From Bacilli bacterium (GTDB lineage Bacteria; Bacillota_I; Bacilli_A; RF39; UBA660), in contig JAFZPS010000038.1 in NCBI GenBank assembly GCA_017550205.1, positions 1 to 6,770 on the forward strand: a stretch of 6,770 nucleotides of DNA, given 5' to 3'. The notes beneath the pieces are model-generated. The model had not been told where the DNA came from and searched no databases. It saw nothing but the letters and a program-made list of their open reading frames with translations. Below are positions 1 through 5,567 of this stretch, one piece after another. The position numbers were made by a program, and so were the translations under genes. Position 1 is the stretch's first letter. Each line of letters starts with the position of its first letter.

Positions 1-423
1 GTTCTTTGCTACTAACATTAATCCACTAGTATCTTTATCTAATCTATGAACTATACCAGGTCTAAACTTATCCCCAGCAAGATTCTTATATCTAAATAAT
101 AATGCATTAACTAAAGTACCTGTATAATGCCCTGGAGCAGGATGTACTACCATACCACTCTCTTTATTTATAATTAATAAATCATCATCTTCATATATTA
201 TATTTAAAGGTATGTCCTCTGGATCAACTTTAATCTCATAATCTAATTCATCATTTACTTCTATAAAATCATTAAGTCTTACAGAATAAGAACTATTGAC
301 TACTTTACCATTAACTAAAACTTTCTCTTCTTTAATAAGCTTTTGTACTTTACTACGAGAAATATCTAATTCTTCTGATAAATAACTATCAAGTCTTAAT
401 CCTTCTTTATCTTCCACTATCAT
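1..423 (-). CDS. rluD: RluD-family 23S rRNA pseudouridine synthase, N-terminal part (cut by left edge)
   Basis: RluA/RluD-family enzymes isomerise uridine to pseudouridine in 23S rRNA in the cytoplasm. The first 141 codons are present. Residues about 8-60 form an S4 RNA-binding domain (LDSYL, then ISRSKVQKLIKEEKVLVNGK). The catalytic domain then begins with the strand IIYEDDDLLIINKESGMVVH and the family block HPAPGHYTGTLVNALL (94-109). The active-site motif HRLDKDTSG lies at 126-134, with the catalytic Asp at 129. The ATG at 423 is preceded by AGGTGA at good spacing. The C-terminal half lies outside the window. The usual Bacillota neighbour lspA is not upstream; an unrelated anchored protein with its own terminator is there instead. 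An S4 domain plus HRLDKDTSG fits RluD best, but other RluA-family members (the YlyB type) cannot be excluded from the N-terminus alone. Confidence 0.93.
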   Translation of the reverse strand, partial: MIVEDKEGLRLDSYLSEELDISRSKVQKLIKEEKVLVNGKVVNSSYSVRLNDFIEVNDELDYEIKVDPEDIPLNIIYEDDDLLIINKESGMVVHPAPGHYTGTLVNALLFRYKNLAGDKFRPGIVHRLDKDTSGLMLVAKN

Positions 424-444
424 AGAATCACCTCATACACTTGA

Positions 445-453
445 ATTATAACA
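445..453 (-). promoter_or_regulatory. Extended -10 promoter for rluD
   Basis: On the minus strand TGTTATAAT (TGn plus a perfect TATAAT) sits 21 bases before the rluD start codon, so the leader would be only about 15 bases. No good -35 lies 16-18 bases upstream, because that space is taken by the terminator hairpin of the preceding gene. Extended -10 promoters can work without a -35. Confidence 0.6.
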
Positions 454-454
454 T

Positions 455-481
455 AAAAAAAGTCTAGAAAACCTAGACTTT
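455..481 (-). terminator. Rho-independent terminator of the anchored-protein gene
   Basis: On the minus strand, stem AAGTCTAG (480-473), 5-base loop, stem CTAGACTT (467-460), then a run of seven T. One further A-T pair extends the stem. It lies 16 bases after the stop codon at 497-499 and runs directly into the rluD -10 box. Confidence 0.85.
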
Positions 482-496
482 ACAAAATATTTTACA

Positions 497-1282
497 TTAC
501 TTTACTTCATAATAATCAAATACATAATTTTTATCATTTTTTCTATAATAAAAACTTATTGTCTTTACATTATCTTTTATTTCTTTATATATTTTATTAT
601 TATCACATTTATTTTTCTTACATAATCCATCTTTTTCATATGCATTAAATTGTTTATTTATTTTATTAGTTGCATCTTCATATGATAAATAAACATCATA
701 TATATTATTAGATTTACAAACATCCCAACCACATTTATTATAAACATAGAATATCTCCCCAGAATATATATAATGATCACCTTCAGTAGTTTCTTTACCA
801 TTCATAATATAATAAACAATACCATCACTAATATCATTATGTGAAATATGATCTGGATTATACTTATATTTATCAGTTTTAGAATTATAAATATACATTC
901 TATTATCATGATCATCTGACATTGGAAGATCACACGTTATATCAACAAGATTAATATTATTAATACCAAAATATTTTTTAACAATTTTTTTAATCTCAGA
1001 CCCAGTTATAGTATCAATATACTTTGGACTAATAGAAACTGCATCATGTATTAATTCTAAATCAGACATTTCATTTTTATTTTTAATATTTTTTTCTTTT
1101 GTAAATACAATATCACTAAACTCTTTTAAACCTAATTCTTTATTTTCATTTTCTATATTTATTATTTTATTATTATCATCTTTATTAAAAACAAACATAC
1201 CATTATTATTTGATTTATATATTCCTATACAACCTAATACTAATATAACAAATATTACTACTAAAAGTATTCTCTTACCCAT
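497..1282 (-). CDS. Unrecognised membrane-anchored extracytoplasmic protein with two CX4C pairs
   Basis: The 261-residue protein is not recognised. Residues 1-21 are a short basic start (GKR) and a hydrophobic stretch. This is either a single N-terminal membrane anchor or a lipoprotein signal: VLGC at 15-18 is a tolerable but imperfect lipobox. The rest is hydrophilic and predicted outside: a low-complexity Asn/Lys/Asp/Glu linker (about 24-75), then a folded region rich in Tyr and Ile. Besides C18 there are C117 and two CX4C pairs, C184/C189 and C221/C226, which could form disulfides. The ATG at 1282 follows AGAGGTG with good spacing and an extended -10 box. The gene has its own promoter and terminator, so it is probably monocistronic. 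No catalytic motif was seen. A sensor, adhesin or envelope lipoprotein are all possible; none can be chosen from sequence. Confidence 0.8.
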   Translation of the reverse strand: MGKRILLVVIFVILVLGCIGIYKSNNNGMFVFNKDDNNKIINIENENKELGLKEFSDIVFTKEKNIKNKNEMSDLELIHDAVSISPKYIDTITGSEIKKIVKKYFGINNINLVDITCDLPMSDDHDNRMYIYNSKTDKYKYNPDHISHNDISDGIVYYIMNGKETTEGDHYIYSGEIFYVYNKCGWDVCKSNNIYDVYLSYEDATNKINKQFNAYEKDGLCKKNKCDNNKIYKEIKDNVKTISFYYRKNDKNYVFDYYEVK

Positions 1283-1308
1283 AGAAACACCTCTATCTTT
1301 ATGAAAAA

Positions 1309-1317
1309 ATTATAACA
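1309..1317 (-). promoter_or_regulatory. Extended -10 promoter of the anchored-protein gene
   Basis: Minus-strand TGTTATAAT ends 26 bases before the ATG at 1282. Its TGT overlaps the end of the T-tract of the hsp20 terminator. No convincing -35 is present. The arrangement matches the rluD promoter at 445-453. Confidence 0.6.
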
Positions 1318-1344
1318 AAAAAAAGACTAGATTACTAGTCTTTT
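1317..1344 (-). terminator. Rho-independent terminator of hsp20
   Basis: Minus-strand perfect 10-bp stem AAAAGACTAG (1344-1335) and CTAGTCTTTT (1330-1321) with a 4-base loop, ending in a run of eight T. It begins 2 bases after the hsp20 stop codon. Confidence 0.88.
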
Positions 1345-1346
1345 AA

Positions 1347-1760
1347 TTATTCACTTATTTCGATGTATTTTTTATCTTTTTTCTTATCTTCTAGACTTAA
1401 TTTAGGAACTTCTAGAGTTAAGATTCCATTCTTGAATGATGCTTTTACTTCGTCTTCTTTGATATCTTCACCTACATAAAAACTTCTAGATACTTCACCA
1501 GTAAATCTTTCACGTCTTACATAGTTCTTACTATCATCATTATTTTCTTTTTCTACTTTAGCATTAATAGTAAGATATCCATCTGTAATATCAATCTTAA
1601 TATCATCTTTACTATAACCTGGTAAATCAATTTCTAATAGATAAGATTTATCATCTTCTCTAATATCAGTCTTCATAAGATTGAAGTTCATTCTATCCTT
1701 TCTATCAAAGAAATCATCCCTAAAGAAATCATCATCGAATATTTTTGGCATTAACATCAT
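1347..1760 (-). CDS. hsp20: Small heat-shock protein, Hsp20/alpha-crystallin family
   Basis: An ATP-independent holdase chaperone of 137 residues, cytoplasmic and probably oligomeric. It binds unfolding proteins during heat stress. The alpha-crystallin domain spans about residues 28-122. Family landmarks visible are the strand LLEIDLPGYSKDDIKI (41-56), the block YVRRERFTGEVSRSFYV (80-96), and the near C-terminal A-x-x-x-N-G-I-L signature ASFKNGILTLEVPK (107-120). The N-terminal arm is short and unusually Asp/Phe rich (DDDFFRDDFFDR), and the C-terminal tail is Lys rich with a terminal IEI that may serve as the I-x-I oligomerisation motif. The ATG at 1760 follows AAAGGAAG with an 8-base spacer; in-frame ATGs at codons 2 and 4 are less well placed. 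The gene is controlled by the CIRCE operator at 1852-1878 and has its own terminator. Confidence 0.96.
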   Translation of the reverse strand: MMLMPKIFDDDFFRDDFFDRKDRMNFNLMKTDIREDDKSYLLEIDLPGYSKDDIKIDITDGYLTINAKVEKENNDDSKNYVRRERFTGEVSRSFYVGEDIKEDEVKASFKNGILTLEVPKLSLEDKKKDKKYIEISE

Positions 1761-1836
1761 AATATCAACTTCCTTTCATATAAGTGTCGTTAATAGCACT
1801 TTCAATTAATACCTGTAGTTTTCTTACTACATCTTA

Positions 1837-1865
1837 ATAGTATCACTAAAATTAGCACTTGTCAA
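1837..1865 (-). promoter_or_regulatory. SigA-type promoter of hsp20
   Basis: Minus-strand perfect -35 TTGACA (1865-1860), 17-base spacer, -10 TACTAT (1842-1837) preceded by TGA as an extended -10. The -35 overlaps the CIRCE spacer and arm. The predicted transcript starts near 1830-1832, giving a leader of about 70 bases. Confidence 0.8.
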
Positions 1866-1878
1866 GTGTAAGTGCTAA
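1852..1878 (-). promoter_or_regulatory. CIRCE operator (HrcA binding site)
   Basis: The sequence TTAGCACTT, nine bases, AAGTGCTAA is a perfect 9-bp inverted repeat at exactly the CIRCE spacing. It differs from the consensus TTAGCACTC-N9-GAGTGCTAA only by the compensated innermost pair. HrcA bound here would cover the hsp20 -35 box and repress until heat or other protein-folding stress inactivates HrcA. No hrcA gene is in the window. Confidence 0.95.
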
Positions 1879-1897
1879 TTTATAATATTTTATGCAT

Positions 1898-1934
1898 AAA
1901 AAAAGAATATATACTACTTACGTACATATTCTTT
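1898..1934 (-). terminator. Rho-independent terminator overlapping the 3' end of the peptidase gene
   Basis: Minus-strand stem AAAGAATAT (1934-1926) and ATATTCTTT (1910-1902), 15-base loop in which a further 3-bp helix is possible, then a run of seven T. The upstream arm lies inside the last codons of the peptidase gene and the stop codon is in the loop. Confidence 0.7.
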
Positions 1935-2684
1935 CATCTTTTCTAATTCCCATGATACTTTATAATCTAAATCCATACCATATAGATCTAACATACTTAA
2001 TAAATCTAAACTATTAATTTCACCTTTAAGAACTCTAGATATTAATCTAAGTATTAATATTTTATTTTCATCATTTCTATACATATTATACAAAGCTAAT
2101 GCATAATAGAAACTATTAAAATATTGTATTTGATTAGCATCTTCATATCCACTATCTTTATCTTGTTTTAATAAAATTAATCTTCGTTTTTTTATTTCTT
2201 TAGAAACAACTTCATTTATTTCACAATCAGAACACAGTAATTCATGAAACATAGGTATAACTTCAGATACCCTATCTCTTATTCTTCTTTCATCAAGATT
2301 AAGATCTTTTATACAATGATTAAATTCATGTCCAAAAAATGCATATGATGCTTTATCTAATTCTCTAGGATACGTTATAGTAGGAACCATTTGACTATTC
2401 TCACCTAAATTCATATCTGTAATAAAATAATAAGGTTCTATGCCCTCTTTATAATAATAATCATAATAAGTCTTATTCTCAAATAAATAATCTAATAAAG
2501 CTACATCTTTATACATATCAAAAGAATTTAAAGCTCTCATAAATGATTCATCTAAGGTAACCTTAGGAAGAGTAACAATTTCATAATCATCATATCCTAA
2601 TAAATCCCTCATATAATAACCATTTCTAATATCAATTTTATCTATACAATCAATTTCCGCATTAAAAAACTCTATTATATCCAT
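1914..2684 (-). CDS. Short HExxH metallopeptidase-like protein resembling the M3 (oligopeptidase F) catalytic core
   Basis: Predicted cytoplasmic zinc peptidase-like protein of 256 residues with no signal peptide. The zinc motif HEFNH is at 119-123 (ligands H119 and H123, catalytic E120) in the context FFGHEFNHCIKD. It is followed by SEVIPMFHELL (140-150), which has the same E-x6-E spacing as the AEVAST-x-NE segment of M3 oligopeptidases, where the first Glu is the third zinc ligand; that would be E141 here. The C-terminal part continues the M3 pattern: Tyr-rich YFNSFYYALALYN (188-200), then LKGEINSLDLLSMLDLYGMD (219-238), like the family's L-x-x-G-x-S-x-x-x-L-L-x-x-x-G-x-D ending. M3 enzymes are usually about 560-700 residues, so most of the N-terminal helical half is missing. 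I chose the ATG at 2684 because GGAAGTG lies 6 bases before it; an in-frame GTG at 2693 lies inside that ribosome site. The family call is from motif reading only; activity is not assured. Confidence 0.72.
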   Translation of the reverse strand: MDIIEFFNAEIDCIDKIDIRNGYYMRDLLGYDDYEIVTLPKVTLDESFMRALNSFDMYKDVALLDYLFENKTYYDYYYKEGIEPYYFITDMNLGENSQMVPTITYPRELDKASYAFFGHEFNHCIKDLNLDERRIRDRVSEVIPMFHELLCSDCEINEVVSKEIKKRRLILLKQDKDSGYEDANQIQYFNSFYYALALYNMYRNDENKILILRLISRVLKGEINSLDLLSMLDLYGMDLDYKVSWELEKMKEYVRK

Positions 2685-2708
2685 CCTATTCACTTCCAGG
2701 TGAAAAGT

Positions 2709-2738
2709 AGTATAGCATAAGACTAATGTAAGTGTAAA
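2709..2738 (-). promoter_or_regulatory. Promoter of the M3-like peptidase gene
   Basis: Minus-strand -35 TTTACA (2738-2733), 18-base spacer, -10 TATACT (2714-2709) preceded by TGC, an extended -10. It lies 25 bases before the ATG at 2684. Confidence 0.65.
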
Positions 2739-2806
2739 GTAGGATTTATCATTATTGATTATAAGATAAACATGTGATAACTTATATATAAAGTAAGGTG
2801 TTATAC

Positions 2807-3226
2807 ATGAGTAAAAATTACATAGAAAAAATAAATACAGATGATAGCATGAGTATTAAAATTCATAAAGATGGAAAAGTCTGTACAATAACAAATCCTA
2901 ATATTATAAAAGTATTACTAAATATATGCCATAGAAATAATAGATACTTTAAGAATAGAAGTATTATTGAAAATATAGATAGTATTATTAAAGAATTTGA
3001 TTCATATTATAGAAATAATCAAAGAAAAAATAAAAAACTTATAGTCATGCCTGATAATAAGAATAAACTATTAGAAGAAATAAATTTAATTAGAAAAAGT
3101 CTTACATCAAGAAAGATAACTATTTCTAGAGGATTAGCAACAACTATAGGTATTGTTTCTATAGGATCACAAACAATTATAGAAGAAGATATAGAATATA
3201 TAGAAGAATCAAATAAACAAATATAA
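2807..3226 (+). CDS. Unrecognised 139-residue protein with a C-terminal hydrophobic segment
   Basis: I do not recognise this protein. The ATG at 2807 is chosen because AAGGTG sits 6 bases upstream; the in-frame GTG at 2798 is part of that ribosome site. The first ~100 residues are hydrophilic, basic and Asn/Lys/Ile rich, with helix-forming stretches (IIENIDSIIKEFDSYYRN at about 53-70 and LLEEINLIRKSL at 88-99). Residues about 107-124 are hydrophobic with small residues (LATTIGIVSIGSQTI), too weak to be sure of a membrane span, and are followed by an acidic tail (EEDIEYIEES). A tail-anchored membrane protein is one reading. It is divergent from the M3-like peptidase across a ~120-base gap, so shared regulation is possible, and it ends at a bidirectional terminator. 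Confidence 0.7.
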   Translation: MSKNYIEKINTDDSMSIKIHKDGKVCTITNPNIIKVLLNICHRNNRYFKNRSIIENIDSIIKEFDSYYRNNQRKNKKLIVMPDNKNKLLEEINLIRKSLTSRKITISRGLATTIGIVSIGSQTIIEEDIEYIEESNKQI

Positions 3227-3239
3227 TTTTAAACAAAAT

Positions 3240-3266
3240 AAAAAAGAGTTATTAAACTCTTTTTTT
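3240..3266. terminator. Bidirectional Rho-independent terminator between convergent genes
   Basis: Stem AAAAAGAGTT (3241-3250), loop ATTA, stem AACTCTTTTT (3255-3264), with an A-run of six on the left and a T-run of seven on the right. It can therefore terminate the plus gene ending at 3226 and the minus gene ending at 3271. Confidence 0.85.
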
Positions 3267-3270
3267 ATTA

Positions 3271-3789
3271 TTATTTAACTAATGAATCTTTATCGATTGC
3301 AAAAATACCGTTTTTATCAACAACAGCATCTTTATCATATTTAGCACTACTGAATGCTAAAATTGGTAATCCGATAATTGGTAAAATAGTTGTTAAGAAT
3401 GCAAATCCATTTGATTTACCAAATTTCTTAGCTAAGTTATAGTTATAGTTGAATGAAACAAGAATAACTGCCATTCCAGCTACAAATTCAAGACTCTTAA
3501 CATCTGATAATGCTGCAGCTCCTAAGAATATTGGTAACCACCACCAAGCAAGACCAGTGATTTTTGTTTGAATCCAAGTATTGTAAATTGGAATAAACAC
3601 CTTCCACCATTTTTCTCCTGCTTTTGTGTAAACCTTACATTCTGCAATAATCATAAAGATTGCTACTGCTAAAGCAATAAGTCCTAAAATTACAACTAGA
3701 ACTATAGCCCATACAGCCATTCCTCCAAATATTGAATCTACGCTTGGTGTAGTTGTAGTACTTGGAGTTGTGTAATAACTATTATACAT
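3271..3789 (-). CDS. DUF5684-type integral membrane protein
   Basis: A 172-residue membrane protein of unknown function. A short outside-type N-terminus rich in Tyr, Thr, Ser and Pro (1-18) precedes a strong membrane segment at about 24-48. The DUF5684 hallmark follows: a conserved Lys-Ala-Gly-Glu-Lys-x-Trp and then Phe-Ile-Pro-Ile-Tyr-Asn (KAGEKWWKVFIPIYNTW, 56-72). Further hydrophobic segments are at about 80-95, 101-117 and 127-147, giving about four spans. The C-terminus is a charged tail. The ATG at 3789 follows a near-perfect AAAGGAGGA with an 8-base spacer from GGAGG. Compared with its neighbours it uses more GCT, GGT, GTT and AAC-type codons and is visibly less A/T-biased. Together with the strong ribosome site this suggests high expression (inference). 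Family members are sometimes linked to signal peptidases, but no catalytic residues were seen here. Confidence 0.85.
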   Translation of the reverse strand: MYNSYYTTPSTTTTPSVDSIFGGMAVWAIVLVVILGLIALAVAIFMIIAECKVYTKAGEKWWKVFIPIYNTWIQTKITGLAWWWLPIFLGAAALSDVKSLEFVAGMAVILVSFNYNYNLAKKFGKSNGFAFLTTILPIIGLPILAFSSAKYDKDAVVDKNGIFAIDKDSLVK

Positions 3790-3811
3790 CTAAACTTCCT
3801 CCTTTGAGACT

Positions 3812-3820
3812 ATTATACCA
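3812..3820 (-). promoter_or_regulatory. Extended -10 promoter of the DUF5684 gene
   Basis: Minus-strand TGGTATAAT, a perfect -10 with a TGn extension, 22 bases before the ATG at 3789. The -35 region is poor (TAACAC at 17 bases). Confidence 0.6.
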
Positions 3821-3835
3821 CAATATCAAAAAATG

Positions 3836-3844
3836 TGTTAAAAT
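3836..3844 (+). promoter_or_regulatory. Possible extended -10 promoter of the GNAT gene
   Basis: Plus-strand TGTTAAAAT (TGn plus a 5/6 -10). Transcription from here would start at about 3851, right at the ribosome site AAGGAG, giving a leader of only about 13 bases. No convincing -35. The short leader makes this call tentative. Confidence 0.35.
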
Positions 3845-3863
3845 ATTTTTAAGGAGTATTATT

Positions 3864-4367
3864 ATGTTTAAAATTGAAAGTATAAAAGATTATTTACAAG
3901 ATAAAGACTTATATAAACTTATTGATGAAATATACCTAATAACAGACCCTCTTTGTAGGTATTATCCTAAACATAGAGAATGGTATTATCAAAAACAAAT
4001 ACCAGAAACTCTAAATAGTAATAAAAGAAATATTCTATTTATTAGAGATGAAGATAAAAATATAATTGCTATGTCTTGTTTAAAAAAAGATGATACAGAG
4101 CAAAAATTATGTACAGTATATATATCACCTGAATATAGAAATAAAGGAATTGGTAAATACTTAATTAAAGAATCTATGGATTGGTTAGGAACAACAAAAC
4201 CATTTATTACAATTGCCGAGGATAATATAGCTAGTTTTATACCATTTATAAAAAAATACAATTGGGAATTAGTTGAAGTATTAACAGGTATATATAATGA
4301 TTTCTCCCATGAACTTTGCTTTAATGGTTCACTAACAAAAAATAAAGACGAAATAAAAGAATACTAA
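3864..4367 (+). CDS. GNAT-family N-acetyltransferase
   Basis: A 167-residue GCN5-related acetyltransferase, which would transfer an acetyl group from acetyl-CoA to an amine; the substrate is unknown. The fold runs from N-terminal helices (about 10-45), through strands NILFIRDEDKNIIAMSCLKK (56-75) and LCTVYISPEY (82-91), to the acetyl-CoA pyrophosphate-binding motif A R-N-K-G-I-G-K (92-98) and its following helix. A second half, FITIAEDNIASFIPFIKKYNW (about 114-134), contains the Asn-x-x-(S/A)-x-x-(F/L)-(Y/I)-x-K pattern of motif B. The ATG at 3864 is chosen because AAGGAG lies 7 bases upstream; the reading frame stays open to 3762 but has no ribosome site there and would cross the divergent promoters. 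The last codons form half of a terminator hairpin, and the stop codon overlaps the convergent glycosyltransferase gene. Confidence 0.88.
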   Translation: MFKIESIKDYLQDKDLYKLIDEIYLITDPLCRYYPKHREWYYQKQIPETLNSNKRNILFIRDEDKNIIAMSCLKKDDTEQKLCTVYISPEYRNKGIGKYLIKESMDWLGTTKPFITIAEDNIASFIPFIKKYNWELVEVLTGIYNDFSHELCFNGSLTKNKDEIKEY

Positions 4368-4388
4368 TTATTAGTATTCTTTTTATTA
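4355..4388. terminator. Bidirectional terminator embedded in the ends of two convergent genes
   Basis: A perfect 13-bp inverted repeat: 4355-4367 pairs with 4371-4383 around a 3-base loop. T-rich tails follow on both strands. The arms contain the last codons and stop codons of both the GNAT gene (plus) and the GT4 gene (minus), so one hairpin serves both transcripts. Confidence 0.85.
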
Positions 4389-5548
4389 TATTCATCTATT
4401 ACTTCTATATAGTAATTATATGTCTCTTTAGAAATATCTCTCCAAGACATAGCTAAATCCTTCTTAGCAGCTTTCTTAACACTATTATATAATTCTTTAT
4501 CATTAATAATATTCTTTATTCTTTCAGCAAATAACTCTACATCTTCTTTTTCTTTAAAACCATTAACATTATTATCAACTGTATCAGATGTAACAGAACC
4601 TTCTACAAATATAGTAGGAGTTTCTTGAGATGCAGCTTCTATTTGAACTAAAGAAGATGAATCAAATAATGATGGAAAAATAAATAAATCTGCCCTACTA
4701 TATATTGCTTTAAGTAATTCTCTATCCATTATTCTTCCCGTCAATATAACATCATTACTCATTTTATATTCTTTAACTTTCTTCTTTAATTTATCATAGT
4801 CAGGTCCATCCCCAACATATATCATTTTATATTTAAATTTAGATTCTTTTAATTTCTTTAAAACATCTAATATAAAGAATATATTCTTAATACTTATAAT
4901 TCTACCTACAAATAAGAATACAGGTTCTTTTTTATCTAATTTAAACATTTCATTTATCTTATCAATTGCTTTATCTTTATTTTCTATAGTATCCAAATCA
5001 GTACCATTACGTATTAATTTAAAAGTACCTTTATAACCATAATCACTATATACATCCATTAATGCATTATTAAGAGCAATACAACTATAACATTTATTAT
5101 AAGATCTAATTAAGTATTTAACTGCTACAGTAGCCATTATATTAGATTTAAGATATTTCTTAAATTCAAATTCCCATCTAGTATGCATAGTACCAATAAC
5201 TGGTATTTTCTTATCTTTAGCTACTCTAATACCAAGTCTACCTAAAGCAAATGGAGAATGAATATGTATTATATCAAAATCAAGATTTTCAAATATCTTT
5301 TTATATTTAAAATATTCTAAATCAACCATTCCTAGTTTATAACTTGTATTAAATACTGGAATACTATCTACTCTAATAACTTTAAATGGATAATTCTTAT
5401 CATTATCTTCACTACCAGTCTTAGGTACTACTAGTGTAATATCAGCATACTTAGACATATTCTTCATTAAGTTTTCCATTACTAGTATTACACCATTTAT
5501 ATCTGGATACCACGAATCCATAAACATTCCAACTTTAAGTTTCTTCAT
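4364..5548 (-). CDS. GT4-family (GT-B) glycosyltransferase, possibly a diacylglycerol glucosyltransferase type
   Basis: A 394-residue GT-B, retaining GT4-type sugar transferase, probably membrane-associated at the cytoplasmic face and using a nucleotide-sugar donor. The N-terminal acceptor domain starts with MFMDSWYPDINGV (8-20; glycine loop NGV) and continues with DIIHIHSPFALGRLG (92-106) and GTMHTRWEF (119-127), a pattern shared with lipid glucosyltransferases such as Acholeplasma alMGS. The C-terminal donor domain begins near 208: FVGRIISIKN gives the phosphate-binding R216 and K221, then YVGDGPD (244-250) and LTGRI (269-273). The usual E-x7-E motif is D-x7-E here (D296 and E304 in FDSSSLVQIEAASQETP). 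The ATG at 5548 follows AGGGTG with a 5-base spacer; the in-frame ATG at 5584 lies upstream of the promoter's predicted start. The acceptor (lipid or cell-wall polymer) cannot be fixed from sequence. Confidence 0.88.
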   Translation of the reverse strand: MKKLKVGMFMDSWYPDINGVILVMENLMKNMSKYADITLVVPKTGSEDNDKNYPFKVIRVDSIPVFNTSYKLGMVDLEYFKYKKIFENLDFDIIHIHSPFALGRLGIRVAKDKKIPVIGTMHTRWEFEFKKYLKSNIMATVAVKYLIRSYNKCYSCIALNNALMDVYSDYGYKGTFKLIRNGTDLDTIENKDKAIDKINEMFKLDKKEPVFLFVGRIISIKNIFFILDVLKKLKESKFKYKMIYVGDGPDYDKLKKKVKEYKMSNDVILTGRIMDRELLKAIYSRADLFIFPSLFDSSSLVQIEAASQETPTIFVEGSVTSDTVDNNVNGFKEKEDVELFAERIKNIINDKELYNSVKKAAKKDLAMSWRDISKETYNYYIEVIDEYNKKNTNN

Positions 5549-5567
5549 TTTATCACCCTGCATATAA

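Noticed and set aside
1761..1830. RNA thermometer in the hsp20 leader
   Set aside because: No segment of the leader is convincingly complementary to AAAGGAAG, so neither a fourU nor a ROSE-type lock on the ribosome site is visible.
2694..2806. A definite plus-strand promoter for the 139-residue gene
   Set aside because: Several TATAAx-like words exist (2760-2765, 2775-2780, 2787-2792), but none has a matching -35 and plausible leader; too ambiguous to call.
3762..3863. N-terminal extension of the GNAT protein to an ATG at 3762
   Set aside because: It overlaps the start of the divergent DUF5684 gene and both promoters, while AAGGAG directly precedes the ATG at 3864, which also fits the GNAT domain boundary.
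3989..4261. A 90-codon minus-strand reading frame inside the GNAT gene
   Set aside because: It is antisense to a well-supported acetyltransferase, lacks a ribosome site and promoter, and its hydrophobic translation is the usual shadow of an AT-rich gene.
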